A stretch of DNA of 50,122 nucleotides from Gammaproteobacteria bacterium (GTDB taxonomy: Bacteria > Pseudomonadota > Gammaproteobacteria > Enterobacterales > Kangiellaceae), in the NCBI GenBank assembly GCA_013373545.1, contig JABXHQ010000097.1, positions 1 through 50,122 on the forward strand. Reading direction: 5' to 3'. Shown here piece after piece: positions 26,631 through 36,026 of this stretch. Every line of letters begins with the position of its first letter. Position 1 is the stretch's first letter. The notes under the pieces were generated by a model. It did not search any database. It had not been told where the DNA came from and saw only the letters and a program-made list of their open reading frames with translations. Position numbers and translations under genes: made by a program.

Positions 26631-27176
26631 ATGTACTTCGATGAACTCATCACGCCGTTTGGAAAACTATTGCTCATTGCAAACACAACCGCCATTACAT
26701 CGATTCGTTTTACCACAGCCACTCATAACTTATCGTCCAATGCATTGCTGCTCGAAGCGAAGCAGCAACTATTAGAATATTGTCATGGCAAGCGACATAC
26801 ATTTTCGCTACCACTCGCCCCGCAAGGCACCGCGTTCCAACAAGCTGTCTGGCAACAGTTGCAAAGCATCCGTTATGGCGCTACCGAGTCTTATCAGACC
26901 GTAGCGACGGCGCTTAATGTGCCAAACGCTTACCGTGCTGTGGGCGCAGCAAATGCTCGTAACCCCATCGCGATCATAATTCCTTGTCATCGCGTGATTG
27001 GCAAAAATGGACAGTTAACTGGCTATGCCGGTGGCTTAGAACGTAAACAACAGCTACTCGATTTGGAACGAGCCAATCGCTCCAATTCCTTTTCATTCAA
27101 CCAACAATCAAAGGTTAGCCATGCGTCGCAAAACTCAGATATAAACGCATTGGGCACAGAGGTTACTCACTCTTGA
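26631..27176 (+). CDS. ogt: methylated-DNA-[protein]-cysteine S-methyltransferase
   Basis: A suicide enzyme that moves the methyl group from O6-methylguanine to its own cysteine. The active-site motif PCHRVIG holds C119, with the HTH and active-site surround (YQTVATAL, NPIAIIIPCH) in place. The family usually ends near residue 150; this protein has about 30 extra Ser/Asn/Gln-rich residues, probably disordered. AGGA lies 5 bases before the ATG. It follows the Ada/AlkA fusion gene by 8 bases, so the pair is very likely one operon dedicated to alkylation damage. Confidence 0.93.
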   Translation: MYFDELITPFGKLLLIANTTAITSIRFTTATHNLSSNALLLEAKQQLLEYCHGKRHTFSLPLAPQGTAFQQAVWQQLQSIRYGATESYQTVATALNVPNAYRAVGAANARNPIAIIIPCHRVIGKNGQLTGYAGGLERKQQLLDLERANRSNSFSFNQQSKVSHASQNSDINALGTEVTHS

Positions 27177-27267
27177 ATACGGGATACTAGGGCTAATACA
27201 GCATTGAACATTAAGTCACTTATGCTACTAAGATAGTTTGCAATCAGGTAGAACATCTTAATAGTAC

Positions 27268-27741
27268 TTAATCGTTACGTTTAAGATGTTCCAATAGCAA
27301 TAAAATACGTTTATGCAAATTAATAAAGCGAACTTGCCAACGAATTCGTTTCATATCGGGATCAATACGATGAATACGTTTAATATCTTTAATTCGATCG
27401 TAAATATTTTCGATAAGTTCGGCCGTCGACTTACCAACGAATACTTGTAAATCGGTTCCTTGATAACGCTTGGATGCGCGAATTTTTTTGCGCTTTAGTT
27501 TGTCCAAATCAAAATCAGTCTTAATAATACGATCGTATTCCGTCGTTTGTAATTCATTAATAATTCGAATCGGTGCGACTTCGCGTTTAGTGACTAACCA
27601 ACATAGTCCCGCATTTTCTTTCAGCTCTTCGAGCAAGCTGCGCTCATCACCATCGACATCACTGATCAGCTTTTGCAATGCTTGCGCAGTTTTTGCAGCA
27701 CTGGATAAAGTTGAAAATAATTTTGAAATTGATTCAAGCAT
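27268..27741 (-). CDS. hypothetical protein
   Basis: A 157-residue basic cytoplasmic protein with no signal peptide or membrane segment. An N-terminal helix (about 1-30) is followed by an alpha/beta region and a long basic helix near the C-terminus (RIRWQVRFINLHKRILLLLEHL). I recognise no family. It is convergent with ogt and follows, on the minus strand, the small membrane gene at 27768 by 26 bases, so it may end the pepQ-yigZ transcript. Confidence 0.6.
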   Translation of the reverse strand: MLESISKLFSTLSSAAKTAQALQKLISDVDGDERSLLEELKENAGLCWLVTKREVAPIRIINELQTTEYDRIIKTDFDLDKLKRKKIRASKRYQGTDLQVFVGKSTAELIENIYDRIKDIKRIHRIDPDMKRIRWQVRFINLHKRILLLLEHLKRND

Positions 27742-27767
27742 CTCGGGCTTCCAGTTAAATTAACGAG

Positions 27768-28043
27768 TTACTCTCGTTTAGCCACTAAAGTTGTTAAGGT
27801 TCCCTTTACTAAAATACCCGCAACGATTAACCATTTCGCGGTTGTCAGTATGTCACCGTAAGTTGCGCCAGCATCGCCTCCTTGATGCATCAAGGTAGTA
27901 ATACTTTGGTTCAGTAAATAAAACAACCCAAGGGTAAGCAAAGACAATACGATTGAGATACCAATGGGTCGCAAATTAGTTTTTTTAGGTTGCACGGTAA
28001 GAGTGAACCAATTAAAACATTGGCTTATGCATTGCGACGCCAT
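27768..28043 (-). CDS. small membrane protein, unknown
   Basis: A 91-residue protein with two hydrophobic segments (about 25-47 and 65-85). It ends in basic residues. The only ATG start overlaps the upstream SirB2-family gene by 32 bases and has no clear ribosome-binding site. GTG at 27995 (17 residues later) is a weaker alternative that avoids the overlap. I recognise no family. It lies between the SirB2-family gene and the unknown gene at 27268. Confidence 0.5.
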   Translation of the reverse strand: MASQCISQCFNWFTLTVQPKKTNLRPIGISIVLSLLTLGLFYLLNQSITTLMHQGGDAGATYGDILTTAKWLIVAGILVKGTLTTLVAKRE

Positions 28044-28386
28044 AAATAGCGAAGAAGGTTACCAATGCTGCAACAAAACTTATCACACGAATACTTTTCG
28101 TTTTACCACGTTTTAAAGCGAAGGTACCGAGCACGATGTATGCTATCAACAATACCAGTTTTAAAGTTACCCAATCAAACTTTAGCGGATAAAAACCGGT
28201 CACAATCACAAGTACTACCGCCGATGCTAACAATATAGTGTCAATAATATGGGGTAATATTTTCACCAGCTTGGCATTTAGCAGCTTTGAACCACTAATC
28301 ATCCAGTAGCCGCGAATCACAAAACCCAGTAGCGACAAACCGGCAAACATCATGTGTAAGTGTTTGGCTATTTTGTAAATTTCCAT
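28012..28386 (-). CDS. SirB2 family membrane protein
   Basis: A 124-residue inner-membrane protein with four hydrophobic segments. The start IYKIAKHLHMMFAGLSLLGFV and the pair of conserved histidines (H9, H11) with a further His in HIIDTILLASAVVL match SirB2 proteins, whose function is not established. Its first 19 bases overlap the end of the yigZ gene, so translation is probably coupled. In E. coli trkH follows yigZ; here this gene takes that place. Confidence 0.85.
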   Translation of the reverse strand: MEIYKIAKHLHMMFAGLSLLGFVIRGYWMISGSKLLNAKLVKILPHIIDTILLASAVVLVIVTGFYPLKFDWVTLKLVLLIAYIVLGTFALKRGKTKSIRVISFVAALVTFFAIYGVAMHKPMF

Positions 28387-28988
28387 TGTATCTTGTCTCC
28401 AAAACGAACTTCTAATTGTTGTTGTAATTCTTCTTGTTGATGCTTGGGTAGCTCAACTTGATAGTTAACTTGCGCGCCATAATCAGTTGCCAAAATATTG
28501 CCTTCATGACCTTGAAGAAGATGCTCAAAGTCTTTTCCACAATCATAATCAATGGTCGCATCCAAACGAACTTTGACGACTTTTTCACAGGTCGTCAATT
28601 GTTCCATCGCCAACTTTACGCCGCCACCATAGGCGCGTGCTAAACCACCGGTTCCCAACTTAGTGCCACCATAGTAACGAGTACAAATAGCCATTAAGTC
28701 GCCCACGTGAGAATGTTGCAATACATTTAACATCGGTTTTCCTGCGGTTCCCGCAGGCTCTCCGTCATCTGAACAACCTAGATCCGTGGTTGAATGTGGA
28801 TTGCCAACAATATACGCCCAACAGTGGTGGGTCGCCGTTGGTTCTTGTTCGCGTAAAGTCTTCAACCAATTTTTTGCTGCGGCAACCGTCGCAACATTTC
28901 GAATGCGCGTAATAAAGCGGCTACCTTTGATCACTTCTTCTACTTCAATATCAGCAGCAGGCACCCGGTAGCCCGACGGTATTGTCAT
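28368..28988 (-). CDS. yigZ: YigZ (IMPACT) family protein
   Basis: A 206-residue cytoplasmic protein of the IMPACT/YigZ family. The signature THHCWAYIVG, then SDDGEPAGTAGKPML and RYYGGTKLGTGGLARAYG, is complete. A C-terminal ferredoxin-like region (about 140-206) is also present. The function is not settled; eukaryotic relatives inhibit GCN2 activation. Its start codon overlaps the pepQ stop by one base (TAATG). The pepQ-yigZ order is conserved with E. coli. Confidence 0.92.
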   Translation of the reverse strand: MTIPSGYRVPAADIEVEEVIKGSRFITRIRNVATVAAAKNWLKTLREQEPTATHHCWAYIVGNPHSTTDLGCSDDGEPAGTAGKPMLNVLQHSHVGDLMAICTRYYGGTKLGTGGLARAYGGGVKLAMEQLTTCEKVVKVRLDATIDYDCGKDFEHLLQGHEGNILATDYGAQVNYQVELPKHQQEELQQQLEVRFGDKIQWKFTK

Positions 28989-30316
28989 TAATTTAGCTCA
29001 GCAAACGCTTCTCGCGAAAGGTTACGATGACCTTTTGCTGTCACTAAAATATCATCTTCTATACGAATACCACCAAAAGGTTTAAATGCGTTGATCTTTT
29101 CCCAATTGATATCTTTATTCAAATCGGTTCCTTTAACGTCTTCCAATAAGCTATCAATGAAGTACAAACCCGGTTCAACCGTTAGTACTTGGTTTTGCTC
29201 AATCATTCGCGTGTTGCGTAAAAATGGATGTTGTTCAGGCGGATTAGTCGTGCCACCCGCGGCATTGGTTTGGTGCCCACCAACATCATGCACTTGTAAG
29301 CCCAATTGATGCCCAAGTCCATGGGGGAAGAAAGCGCTGGAAACTCCCGACTCAACGAGAGCCTCAGGACTTGCGCTAACAAATTTAAAGCGGGCCAAAA
29401 TAGCGGCGATGTTGTGGTGCGCTTCAATATGTAAGTCAACATAGGATGCTTGTGGTTTAATTTTTTCGAGTAAACCCAAATGCATTTCATCCATCGCTTG
29501 AATAAGCTCAGCAAACTCATCGTCTTTGGCGAAGGAATAGGTTCGCGTAATATCGGATGCATAGCCATTCACCTCACACCCCGCATCGATTAAAAACGAA
29601 TGATGCTGCTTCGGAAGCTGCGTTTGACAGTCGGTGTAATGCAAAATCGCCGCGTTTTGATTCAGGGCGACAATGTTGCCATAAGGCATTTGATTTTCCA
29701 GTACTCCTGCTGCGGCTAAATAAGCAGCATTAATTTGCAGTTCGGTCTCACCACGATAAAAAGCATCACGCGCGGCTAAGTGAGCTTTAGCCGCCATTCG
29801 GTTTGCTTGCCATATACACTCAACTTCATACGGTGATTTGTAAGCTCGCTGCCAATACAGCGGATAAACCAAGGTTTCTGGGTTTTGCGCCGAAAAGCTC
29901 ACAGCATCTAACACACCTTCTTTTTGCCCAAGTAATACAATCCGCCCTTGTTTTGGCAGTTCAGCTAGAGCTTCTTGTGGGCGCGCAATTTTTATAATGT
30001 CAAAATGCTGGGTGTATTCACCGCTTGGATCGGCGGGAACGGTGTGCCAGAAATCCACCGGCTGATAGAACAACAAAGATGGCTTGCCAGATTGTGGGAT
30101 CACAATGTGACAATGTGGGTTGGTGACCAGTGGTACCAGCGCTTTAAAGTGCGGATTGACTTTAAAAGGATAGTCCATGTCATCAAGGTACTTGCGAATT
30201 GGCATACCGGACGGGATCACAACCGAGTCGTAGTTATGTTCCGCTAATAGCGATTGGTAGCGTTGAATAAGAGTTTCAATATGTTCCGAATAACCCGCTT
30301 CTACAATAGTTGTCAT
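28988..30316 (-). CDS. pepQ: Xaa-Pro dipeptidase
   Basis: A dinuclear metallopeptidase that splits dipeptides ending in proline. The five metal ligands expected for PepQ are visible: D244, D255, H336, E381 and E420. The context of each matches (IDAGCEVNGYASDITRTY, FPHGLGHQLGL, VEPGLYFI, GGIRIEDD). The length of 442 residues is that of E. coli PepQ. Prolidases of this type can hydrolyse organophosphate triesters as a side activity. AAGGT precedes the ATG. The gene is divergent from fadBA, as in E. coli. Confidence 0.96.
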   Translation of the reverse strand: MTTIVEAGYSEHIETLIQRYQSLLAEHNYDSVVIPSGMPIRKYLDDMDYPFKVNPHFKALVPLVTNPHCHIVIPQSGKPSLLFYQPVDFWHTVPADPSGEYTQHFDIIKIARPQEALAELPKQGRIVLLGQKEGVLDAVSFSAQNPETLVYPLYWQRAYKSPYEVECIWQANRMAAKAHLAARDAFYRGETELQINAAYLAAAGVLENQMPYGNIVALNQNAAILHYTDCQTQLPKQHHSFLIDAGCEVNGYASDITRTYSFAKDDEFAELIQAMDEMHLGLLEKIKPQASYVDLHIEAHHNIAAILARFKFVSASPEALVESGVSSAFFPHGLGHQLGLQVHDVGGHQTNAAGGTTNPPEQHPFLRNTRMIEQNQVLTVEPGLYFIDSLLEDVKGTDLNKDINWEKINAFKPFGGIRIEDDILVTAKGHRNLSREAFAELN

Positions 30317-30695
30317 AGTCTACCTTTATCATCAATCTGAGCCGTGTTAAGTGATGTCAGCACTTATCTTCAGCCCAGCATTATACAGAATCCCAGCAGC
30401 GGAAAAACCTTGTCAGAGCTATCCGTTATGTTGTGCTCCACAACCAAACCAACAATGCTCTCGATTATCCTGATTTAGGATTGTTCTTCGTGATAGGTCG
30501 AGCTAAGCTAGATGAACTTCGCCGGCTTCCAGCTCGCAACACCCACCACTTGTCTGACCAGTTAACTGTGTTACTATGAAGCTTTAATGCAGTGCAATAG
30601 ACAACCCAAACGGGTGCAACGTAAAAATTTTAATACAATAACCCTATGATTATTATAGGATTTTAACTTTCTCTGTACAGGATGGAGTCACTAAC
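30317..30695. promoter_or_regulatory. divergent pepQ/fadB regulatory region
   Basis: This 379-base gap holds no gene. Toward pepQ, TATAAT is present on the minus strand (30385-30380). Toward fadB, an extended -10 TGTTACTAT (30569-30577) lies 16 bases from a weak -35, TTGTCT. A FadR-like palindrome overlaps it (separate entry). CCTAT-GATTATT-ATAGG (30644-30660) is a small palindrome closer to fadB. The rest is unremarkable. Confidence 0.55.
30548..30562. promoter_or_regulatory. FadR-like operator overlapping the fadBA promoter
   Basis: ACTTGTC-T-GACCAGT is a near-perfect palindrome (one mismatch between arms). It closely follows the FadR core ACTGGTC-N-GACCAGT. It covers the -35 and the start of the spacer of a probable promoter 119 bases before fadB, where bound FadR would repress. 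FadR itself is not in the window. Confidence 0.55.
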
Positions 30696-32834
30696 ATGAT
30701 ATTTGAAGGCCAGTCACTGAACTGTCAGCTGCTCGACGATGGTATCGCCGAAGTTTGCTTCGACAATCAAACCGAATCGGTTAACAAATTTGACCGTCAG
30801 ACCCTAGAAGAACTCAAATCTGTTACCGAAGCTCTAACTCAGGCTTCACAAGTAAAAGCGGTCATTGTGACCAGTAGCAAGCCGGTGTTCATCGTTGGCG
30901 CGGATATTACCGAATTTCAGGGTTTGTTTGCGAACAGCCGTGAAGAATTATTGGATTGGACCGCAAAAGCTAATCAAATTTTTACTGCGTTCGAAGATTT
31001 ACCTGTCCCTACTGTAGCGGCCATTAACGGCTTTGCGCTTGGTGGCGGAATGGAAATGGTACTGGCCTGTGATTTACGTGTAGCTGCTGATGTTGCGCAA
31101 GTTGGGTTACCAGAAACTAAGCTCGGCTTAATTCCGGGTTTTGGTGGAACCACTCGCTTACCGCGCGTCATTGGAAGTGATAACGCAATTGAGTGGATTG
31201 CTACTGCCAAGCAACATAAAGCCGACCAAGCGCTTAAAGTAGGCGCGATTGATGCGGTGACTACCTTAGAACAGCTTAAAGACGTTGCCATCACCATGGC
31301 AAAAGATGCCGCCGCCAACCAACTCGATTGGCAAGCTCGTCGCGCGCAAAAGAAAGCGCCGCTGGGTTTGAATAAACTAGAAGCTGTAATGGCTTTTAAC
31401 ACCGCGAAAGGCATGGTAGGCGCCAAAGCTGGCAAAAACTACCCGGCGCCGATGGAAGCGATTCGCGTTATCGAAGAAAGCGCAACCTTAAGTCGTGACG
31501 AAGCACTAAAAATTGAGCACGAAGGTTTTGTTAATTTAGCGCAAACTTCGCAAGCCGATGCCTTAATCCAAATTTTCTTAAACGACCAATTACTGAAAAA
31601 GAAAGCAAAAGTTGCTGCTAAGTCAGCACAAAAAGCCATTAAGACTTCCGGTGTTTTGGGTGCCGGCATTATGGGAGGTGGTATTGCTTACCAGTCATCA
31701 GTGAAAGGCGTACCTGCGGTAATGAAAGATATTCGCCAAGAAGCACTCGACTTAGGCATGGGCGAAGCGATGAAAATCTTAAATAAAGGCATGCAAATTG
31801 GCAAAGTGAGTGCGGAAAAAATGGCACGCACATTGGCTGCCATTAAGCCAACCCTCAATAACGATGATATTAAGCCAGTTGATATTGTGGTTGAAGCGGT
31901 CGTTGAAAATCCAAAAGTTAAAGATGCCGTACTGCAAGAAGCTGAAGGGTTGATTGCCGACGACGCTATTTTAACGTCAAACACCTCAACCATTTCAATT
32001 GATCTACTAGCGAAAAACCTGCAGCGTCCAGAACAGTTTTGTGGCATGCACTTTTTCAACCCGGTACATAAAATGCCTTTGGTTGAAGTCATCCGTGGTA
32101 GCAAAACATCGGATGAAACAGTCGCGGCCGTTGTAGCTTACGCGAGCGCTATCGGCAAATCGCCGATTGTCGTGCGAGACTGCCCCGGATTTTTTGTTAA
32201 CCGCGTGTTATTCCCTTATTTCCGCGGCTTCAGCCAACTTTTACAAGAAGGCGCTGATTTTAGAGTTGTCGATAAAACGATGGAGAAATTTGGCTGGCCA
32301 ATGGGTCCTTCCTACCTGCTTGACGTTGTCGGCATCGATACCGCAGTGCACTGTGTTGGCGTTATGGCCGAAGGCTTCCCAGAGCGCATGAGTGCGTTGG
32401 CGAACGACCCGGTTGAATTGTTATACAAAAAAGACCTTTTCGGTCAAAAGAACGGTGCCGGTTTTTACGCGTACAGCAAAGACAAAAAAGGTCGTCCGCA
32501 AAAAACCGTCGATGATCAAGTTTTCTCGATTATTGGTCAACCCGAGAAAGAATTTTCTGCCGAGGAAATCGTTGAGCGTTTAATGGTGCCGATGATTTTT
32601 GAAGTGATTCGCTGTTTTGAGGAAGGCATTGTAGAAACACCTGCAGAAGCCGACATGGGGTTAATTTACGGTCTCGGTTTCCCTCCATTTAGAGGGGGTG
32701 CATTGAAATATGCAGATGCGCTTGGCATCGATAAGTTAATCGAACTTGCTGATAAATATTCACACTTGGGGGCGGCTTATGAAGCGCCAGAAAAACTTAA
32801 ATCCATGGCCAAAGATGGCAAAACGTTCTACTAA
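30696..32834 (+). CDS. fadB: fatty acid oxidation complex subunit alpha
   Basis: A multifunctional beta-oxidation enzyme of 712 residues. Residues 1-190 form the enoyl-CoA hydratase/isomerase, with catalytic Glu120 (GGGME) and Glu140 (LPE). From about 315 the 3-hydroxyacyl-CoA dehydrogenase starts with its NAD fold GVLGAGIMGGGI (319-330) and contains GMHFFNPVHKMPLVEV. It forms a complex with FadA, 36 bases downstream. GGAG lies 8 bases before the ATG. It is probably controlled through the FadR-like site upstream. Length and order are as in E. coli. Confidence 0.97.
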   Translation: MIFEGQSLNCQLLDDGIAEVCFDNQTESVNKFDRQTLEELKSVTEALTQASQVKAVIVTSSKPVFIVGADITEFQGLFANSREELLDWTAKANQIFTAFEDLPVPTVAAINGFALGGGMEMVLACDLRVAADVAQVGLPETKLGLIPGFGGTTRLPRVIGSDNAIEWIATAKQHKADQALKVGAIDAVTTLEQLKDVAITMAKDAAANQLDWQARRAQKKAPLGLNKLEAVMAFNTAKGMVGAKAGKNYPAPMEAIRVIEESATLSRDEALKIEHEGFVNLAQTSQADALIQIFLNDQLLKKKAKVAAKSAQKAIKTSGVLGAGIMGGGIAYQSSVKGVPAVMKDIRQEALDLGMGEAMKILNKGMQIGKVSAEKMARTLAAIKPTLNNDDIKPVDIVVEAVVENPKVKDAVLQEAEGLIADDAILTSNTSTISIDLLAKNLQRPEQFCGMHFFNPVHKMPLVEVIRGSKTSDETVAAVVAYASAIGKSPIVVRDCPGFFVNRVLFPYFRGFSQLLQEGADFRVVDKTMEKFGWPMGPSYLLDVVGIDTAVHCVGVMAEGFPERMSALANDPVELLYKKDLFGQKNGAGFYAYSKDKKGRPQKTVDDQVFSIIGQPEKEFSAEEIVERLMVPMIFEVIRCFEEGIVETPAEADMGLIYGLGFPPFRGGALKYADALGIDKLIELADKYSHLGAAYEAPEKLKSMAKDGKTFY

Positions 32835-34031
<1,197 letters not shown>

Positions 34032-34059
34032 TTTTTGTAAAGTCACTTTGCTTTAAACT

Positions 34060-34085
34060 AGCCCCGTTATTCGGGGCTTTTTTTT
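34060..34085 (+). terminator. rho-independent terminator of fadBA
   Basis: AGCCCCG (34060-34066) pairs with CGGGGCT (34072-34078) around a 5-base loop, followed by a run of eight T's, about 30 bases after the fadA stop codon. Confidence 0.88.
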
Positions 34086-34191
34086 GCAGCAAATTTTTTG
34101 GCCGTCACGAGTGATATTTTTATTCGCCAAAACCAATCTTTGTCGATTATAGTAGCGGTTTTTTGTCATCTGATGAGCGGGAGACTACGCT

Positions 34192-35646
34192 ATGCTCTTA
34201 GGGTTTGTAGTTGTTTACTTAATTTTGTCTTTGGCGCTGGGTATGTATGGCGGCACCAAAGTAAATAACTCGCGCGACTTTGTTAATGCCGGTCGCAACT
34301 TACCTATCTCCGTAATCATCGCGTTAGTGTTTGCCACTTGGTTTGGCGCCGAGACGGTACTCGGGATCCCCGGCACCTTCGTTGAAGAAAACCTTGGCGG
34401 CCTGATTTCCGATCCTTTCGGCGCAACCTTTTGTTTAATATTTTTCGGCCTGTTTTTCGCCCGACCATTGTATCGACAAGGGCTACTAACTATTGGGGAT
34501 TTTTATCGCAACCGCTTTGGACAAAAAGTTGAAATTGCGGTGGCGCTAGCGATAGCGATTAGCTATCTCGGCTGGGTGTCGGCGCAAATTACCGCTCTTG
34601 GATTAGTGTTAAATGTACTCACCCAAGGAGCGATTGGAATGCCGCTTGGGATTTTAATCGGCGCAGCCATTGTTTTGGTTTACACATTTTTTGGTGGAAT
34701 GTGGTCGGTGGCAATCACTACCTTTGTACAAATGATTGTCATTGTCGCTGGCTTGATTTGGATTTCTGTGTTGGTTGCCGATATGACTGATGGTGTCGCG
34801 CCGGTAATTGATCATGCCGTTGCCGCGGGGAAATTCGAATTTTGGCCGGAACTTACTTGGGCACCCATTATTACGTTTGTCGCTGGCTTTTTAACTATGG
34901 GTATCGGCTCCATTCCACAGCAAGATACTTTTCAACGTGCTAACTCAGCAAAGAGTGAATCGATAGCTGTGTGGGGTTCTATTTTAGGTGGCATCGCCTA
35001 TTTGGCTTTTGCCGCAGTCCCGATTTTCCTCGCTTATTCCGCATTTATTGTGGAGCCCGAAACCATGGCGAAAATCAGTGAGCAAGATCCGCAAATGGTT
35101 TTACCCAGCTTTATCATTAGTCATATGCCATTGTACGCGCAGGTGATCTTTTTTGGTGCTTTGTTATCGGTCATTATGAGTACGGCCAGTGGCGCTTTAC
35201 TCGCACCGGCGGTTACCATTTCGGAAAATATTATTCGGCCTTTTATTCAAGATAAAAACTTCAATGATAAGCAACTACTGTGGCTAATGCGCGGTACCAT
35301 TCTCGCATTCGGCTTTTTAGTTGTGGGCTATTCACTCTGGTCATTACAGCAACAAACCAGCATTCACCACATGGTCGAAAGCGCCTATAAAGTCACATTA
35401 GTGATGGCTTTAGTACCGCTAATCGCGGGAATTTACTGGAAAAAGGCCAGTAATACCGGTGCTGTCGCTTCGATCATCGCCGGCTTGTTAGTGTGGTTGC
35501 CGCTTGAGTTCATTATGCCAGAATCAGCCTTGCCACCGCACTTCATTGGATTCTTCGCCGCAATTATTGCGATGTTGGTTGCCAGTTGGTTGCGGCCACG
35601 GCTTTTAGAGCCAACACCCGAAACACAGGTTAACCAAACGCCCTAA
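34192..35646 (+). CDS. sodium:solute symporter family protein
   Basis: An inner-membrane protein of 484 residues with about 13 hydrophobic segments, SSS family. The N-terminus with GTKVNNSRDFVNAGRNLP, the GAETVLGIPG loop, and SVIMSTASGALLAPAVTISENI near 325-345 carry the family pattern, including the Na+-site Ser/Thr cluster. The substrate is unknown. It is separate from the symporter at 5739 and rather divergent from it. It stands between fadBA and tusA with its own upstream region; GGGAG lies about 9 bases before the ATG. Confidence 0.88.
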   Translation: MLLGFVVVYLILSLALGMYGGTKVNNSRDFVNAGRNLPISVIIALVFATWFGAETVLGIPGTFVEENLGGLISDPFGATFCLIFFGLFFARPLYRQGLLTIGDFYRNRFGQKVEIAVALAIAISYLGWVSAQITALGLVLNVLTQGAIGMPLGILIGAAIVLVYTFFGGMWSVAITTFVQMIVIVAGLIWISVLVADMTDGVAPVIDHAVAAGKFEFWPELTWAPIITFVAGFLTMGIGSIPQQDTFQRANSAKSESIAVWGSILGGIAYLAFAAVPIFLAYSAFIVEPETMAKISEQDPQMVLPSFIISHMPLYAQVIFFGALLSVIMSTASGALLAPAVTISENIIRPFIQDKNFNDKQLLWLMRGTILAFGFLVVGYSLWSLQQQTSIHHMVESAYKVTLVMALVPLIAGIYWKKASNTGAVASIIAGLLVWLPLEFIMPESALPPHFIGFFAAIIAMLVASWLRPRLLEPTPETQVNQTP

Positions 35647-35659
35647 CCAAACGGCTCCG

Positions 35660-35706
35660 GTGATCAGTTGGCGACACCTGCGCCGCTATCTGATCACTGC
35701 TATACT
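35660..35706 (+). promoter_or_regulatory. nested inverted repeat and extended -10 ahead of tusA
   Basis: GTGATCAG (35660-35667) and CTGATCAC (35690-35697) are perfect inverted arms. Inside them GGCG and CGCC form a second stem. Directly after comes TGCTATACT (35698-35706), a good extended -10. It may be a terminator-type stem for the symporter, an operator, or both. Confidence 0.4.
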
Positions 35707-35780
35707 GGTTGCCGAACGCGGCGCTCTAAATTATTTGCCGTCAACAGTAGTTACTTATTCAACCCATTGACCGCTAAGCC

Positions 35781-36026
35781 ATGACTGAACCTGTTAACGC
35801 CACCACCACCCTTGACACCCTTGGACTGCGTTGCCCTGAGCCGGTAATGATGATCCGTAAAACACTGCGAAATCTTGAACCGGGTGATGTGGTAAAAGTG
35901 ATTGCTGACGATCCCGCCACGTTACGGGACGTGGTGAAGTTTTGCCAATTTATGGATCATCAATTACTCCAGCAGCAAACCGACGCCCCGCCTTACACCT
36001 ATTGGATCAAAAAAGGCACACGCTAA
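35781..36026 (+). CDS. tusA: TusA-like sulfurtransferase
   Basis: An 81-residue sulfur-carrier protein. The active cysteine is C18 in the family motif [14 protein letters not shown], and [13 protein letters not shown] follows as in TusA. TusA receives sulfur from IscS and passes it to TusBCD for tRNA 2-thiouridine and to other sulfur acceptors. The 3' end overlaps by 4 bases with the convergent AlkB-type gene. Confidence 0.9.
   Translation: MTEPVNATTTLDTLGLRCPEPVMMIRKTLRNLEPGDVVKVIADDPATLRDVVKFCQFMDHQLLQQQTDAPPYTYWIKKGTR

Noticed and set aside
27100-27176. Frameshift at the end of ogt creating the long tail
   Set aside because: The catalytic part ends normally and the tail is a continuous frame; a natural extension is as likely, so no break is called.
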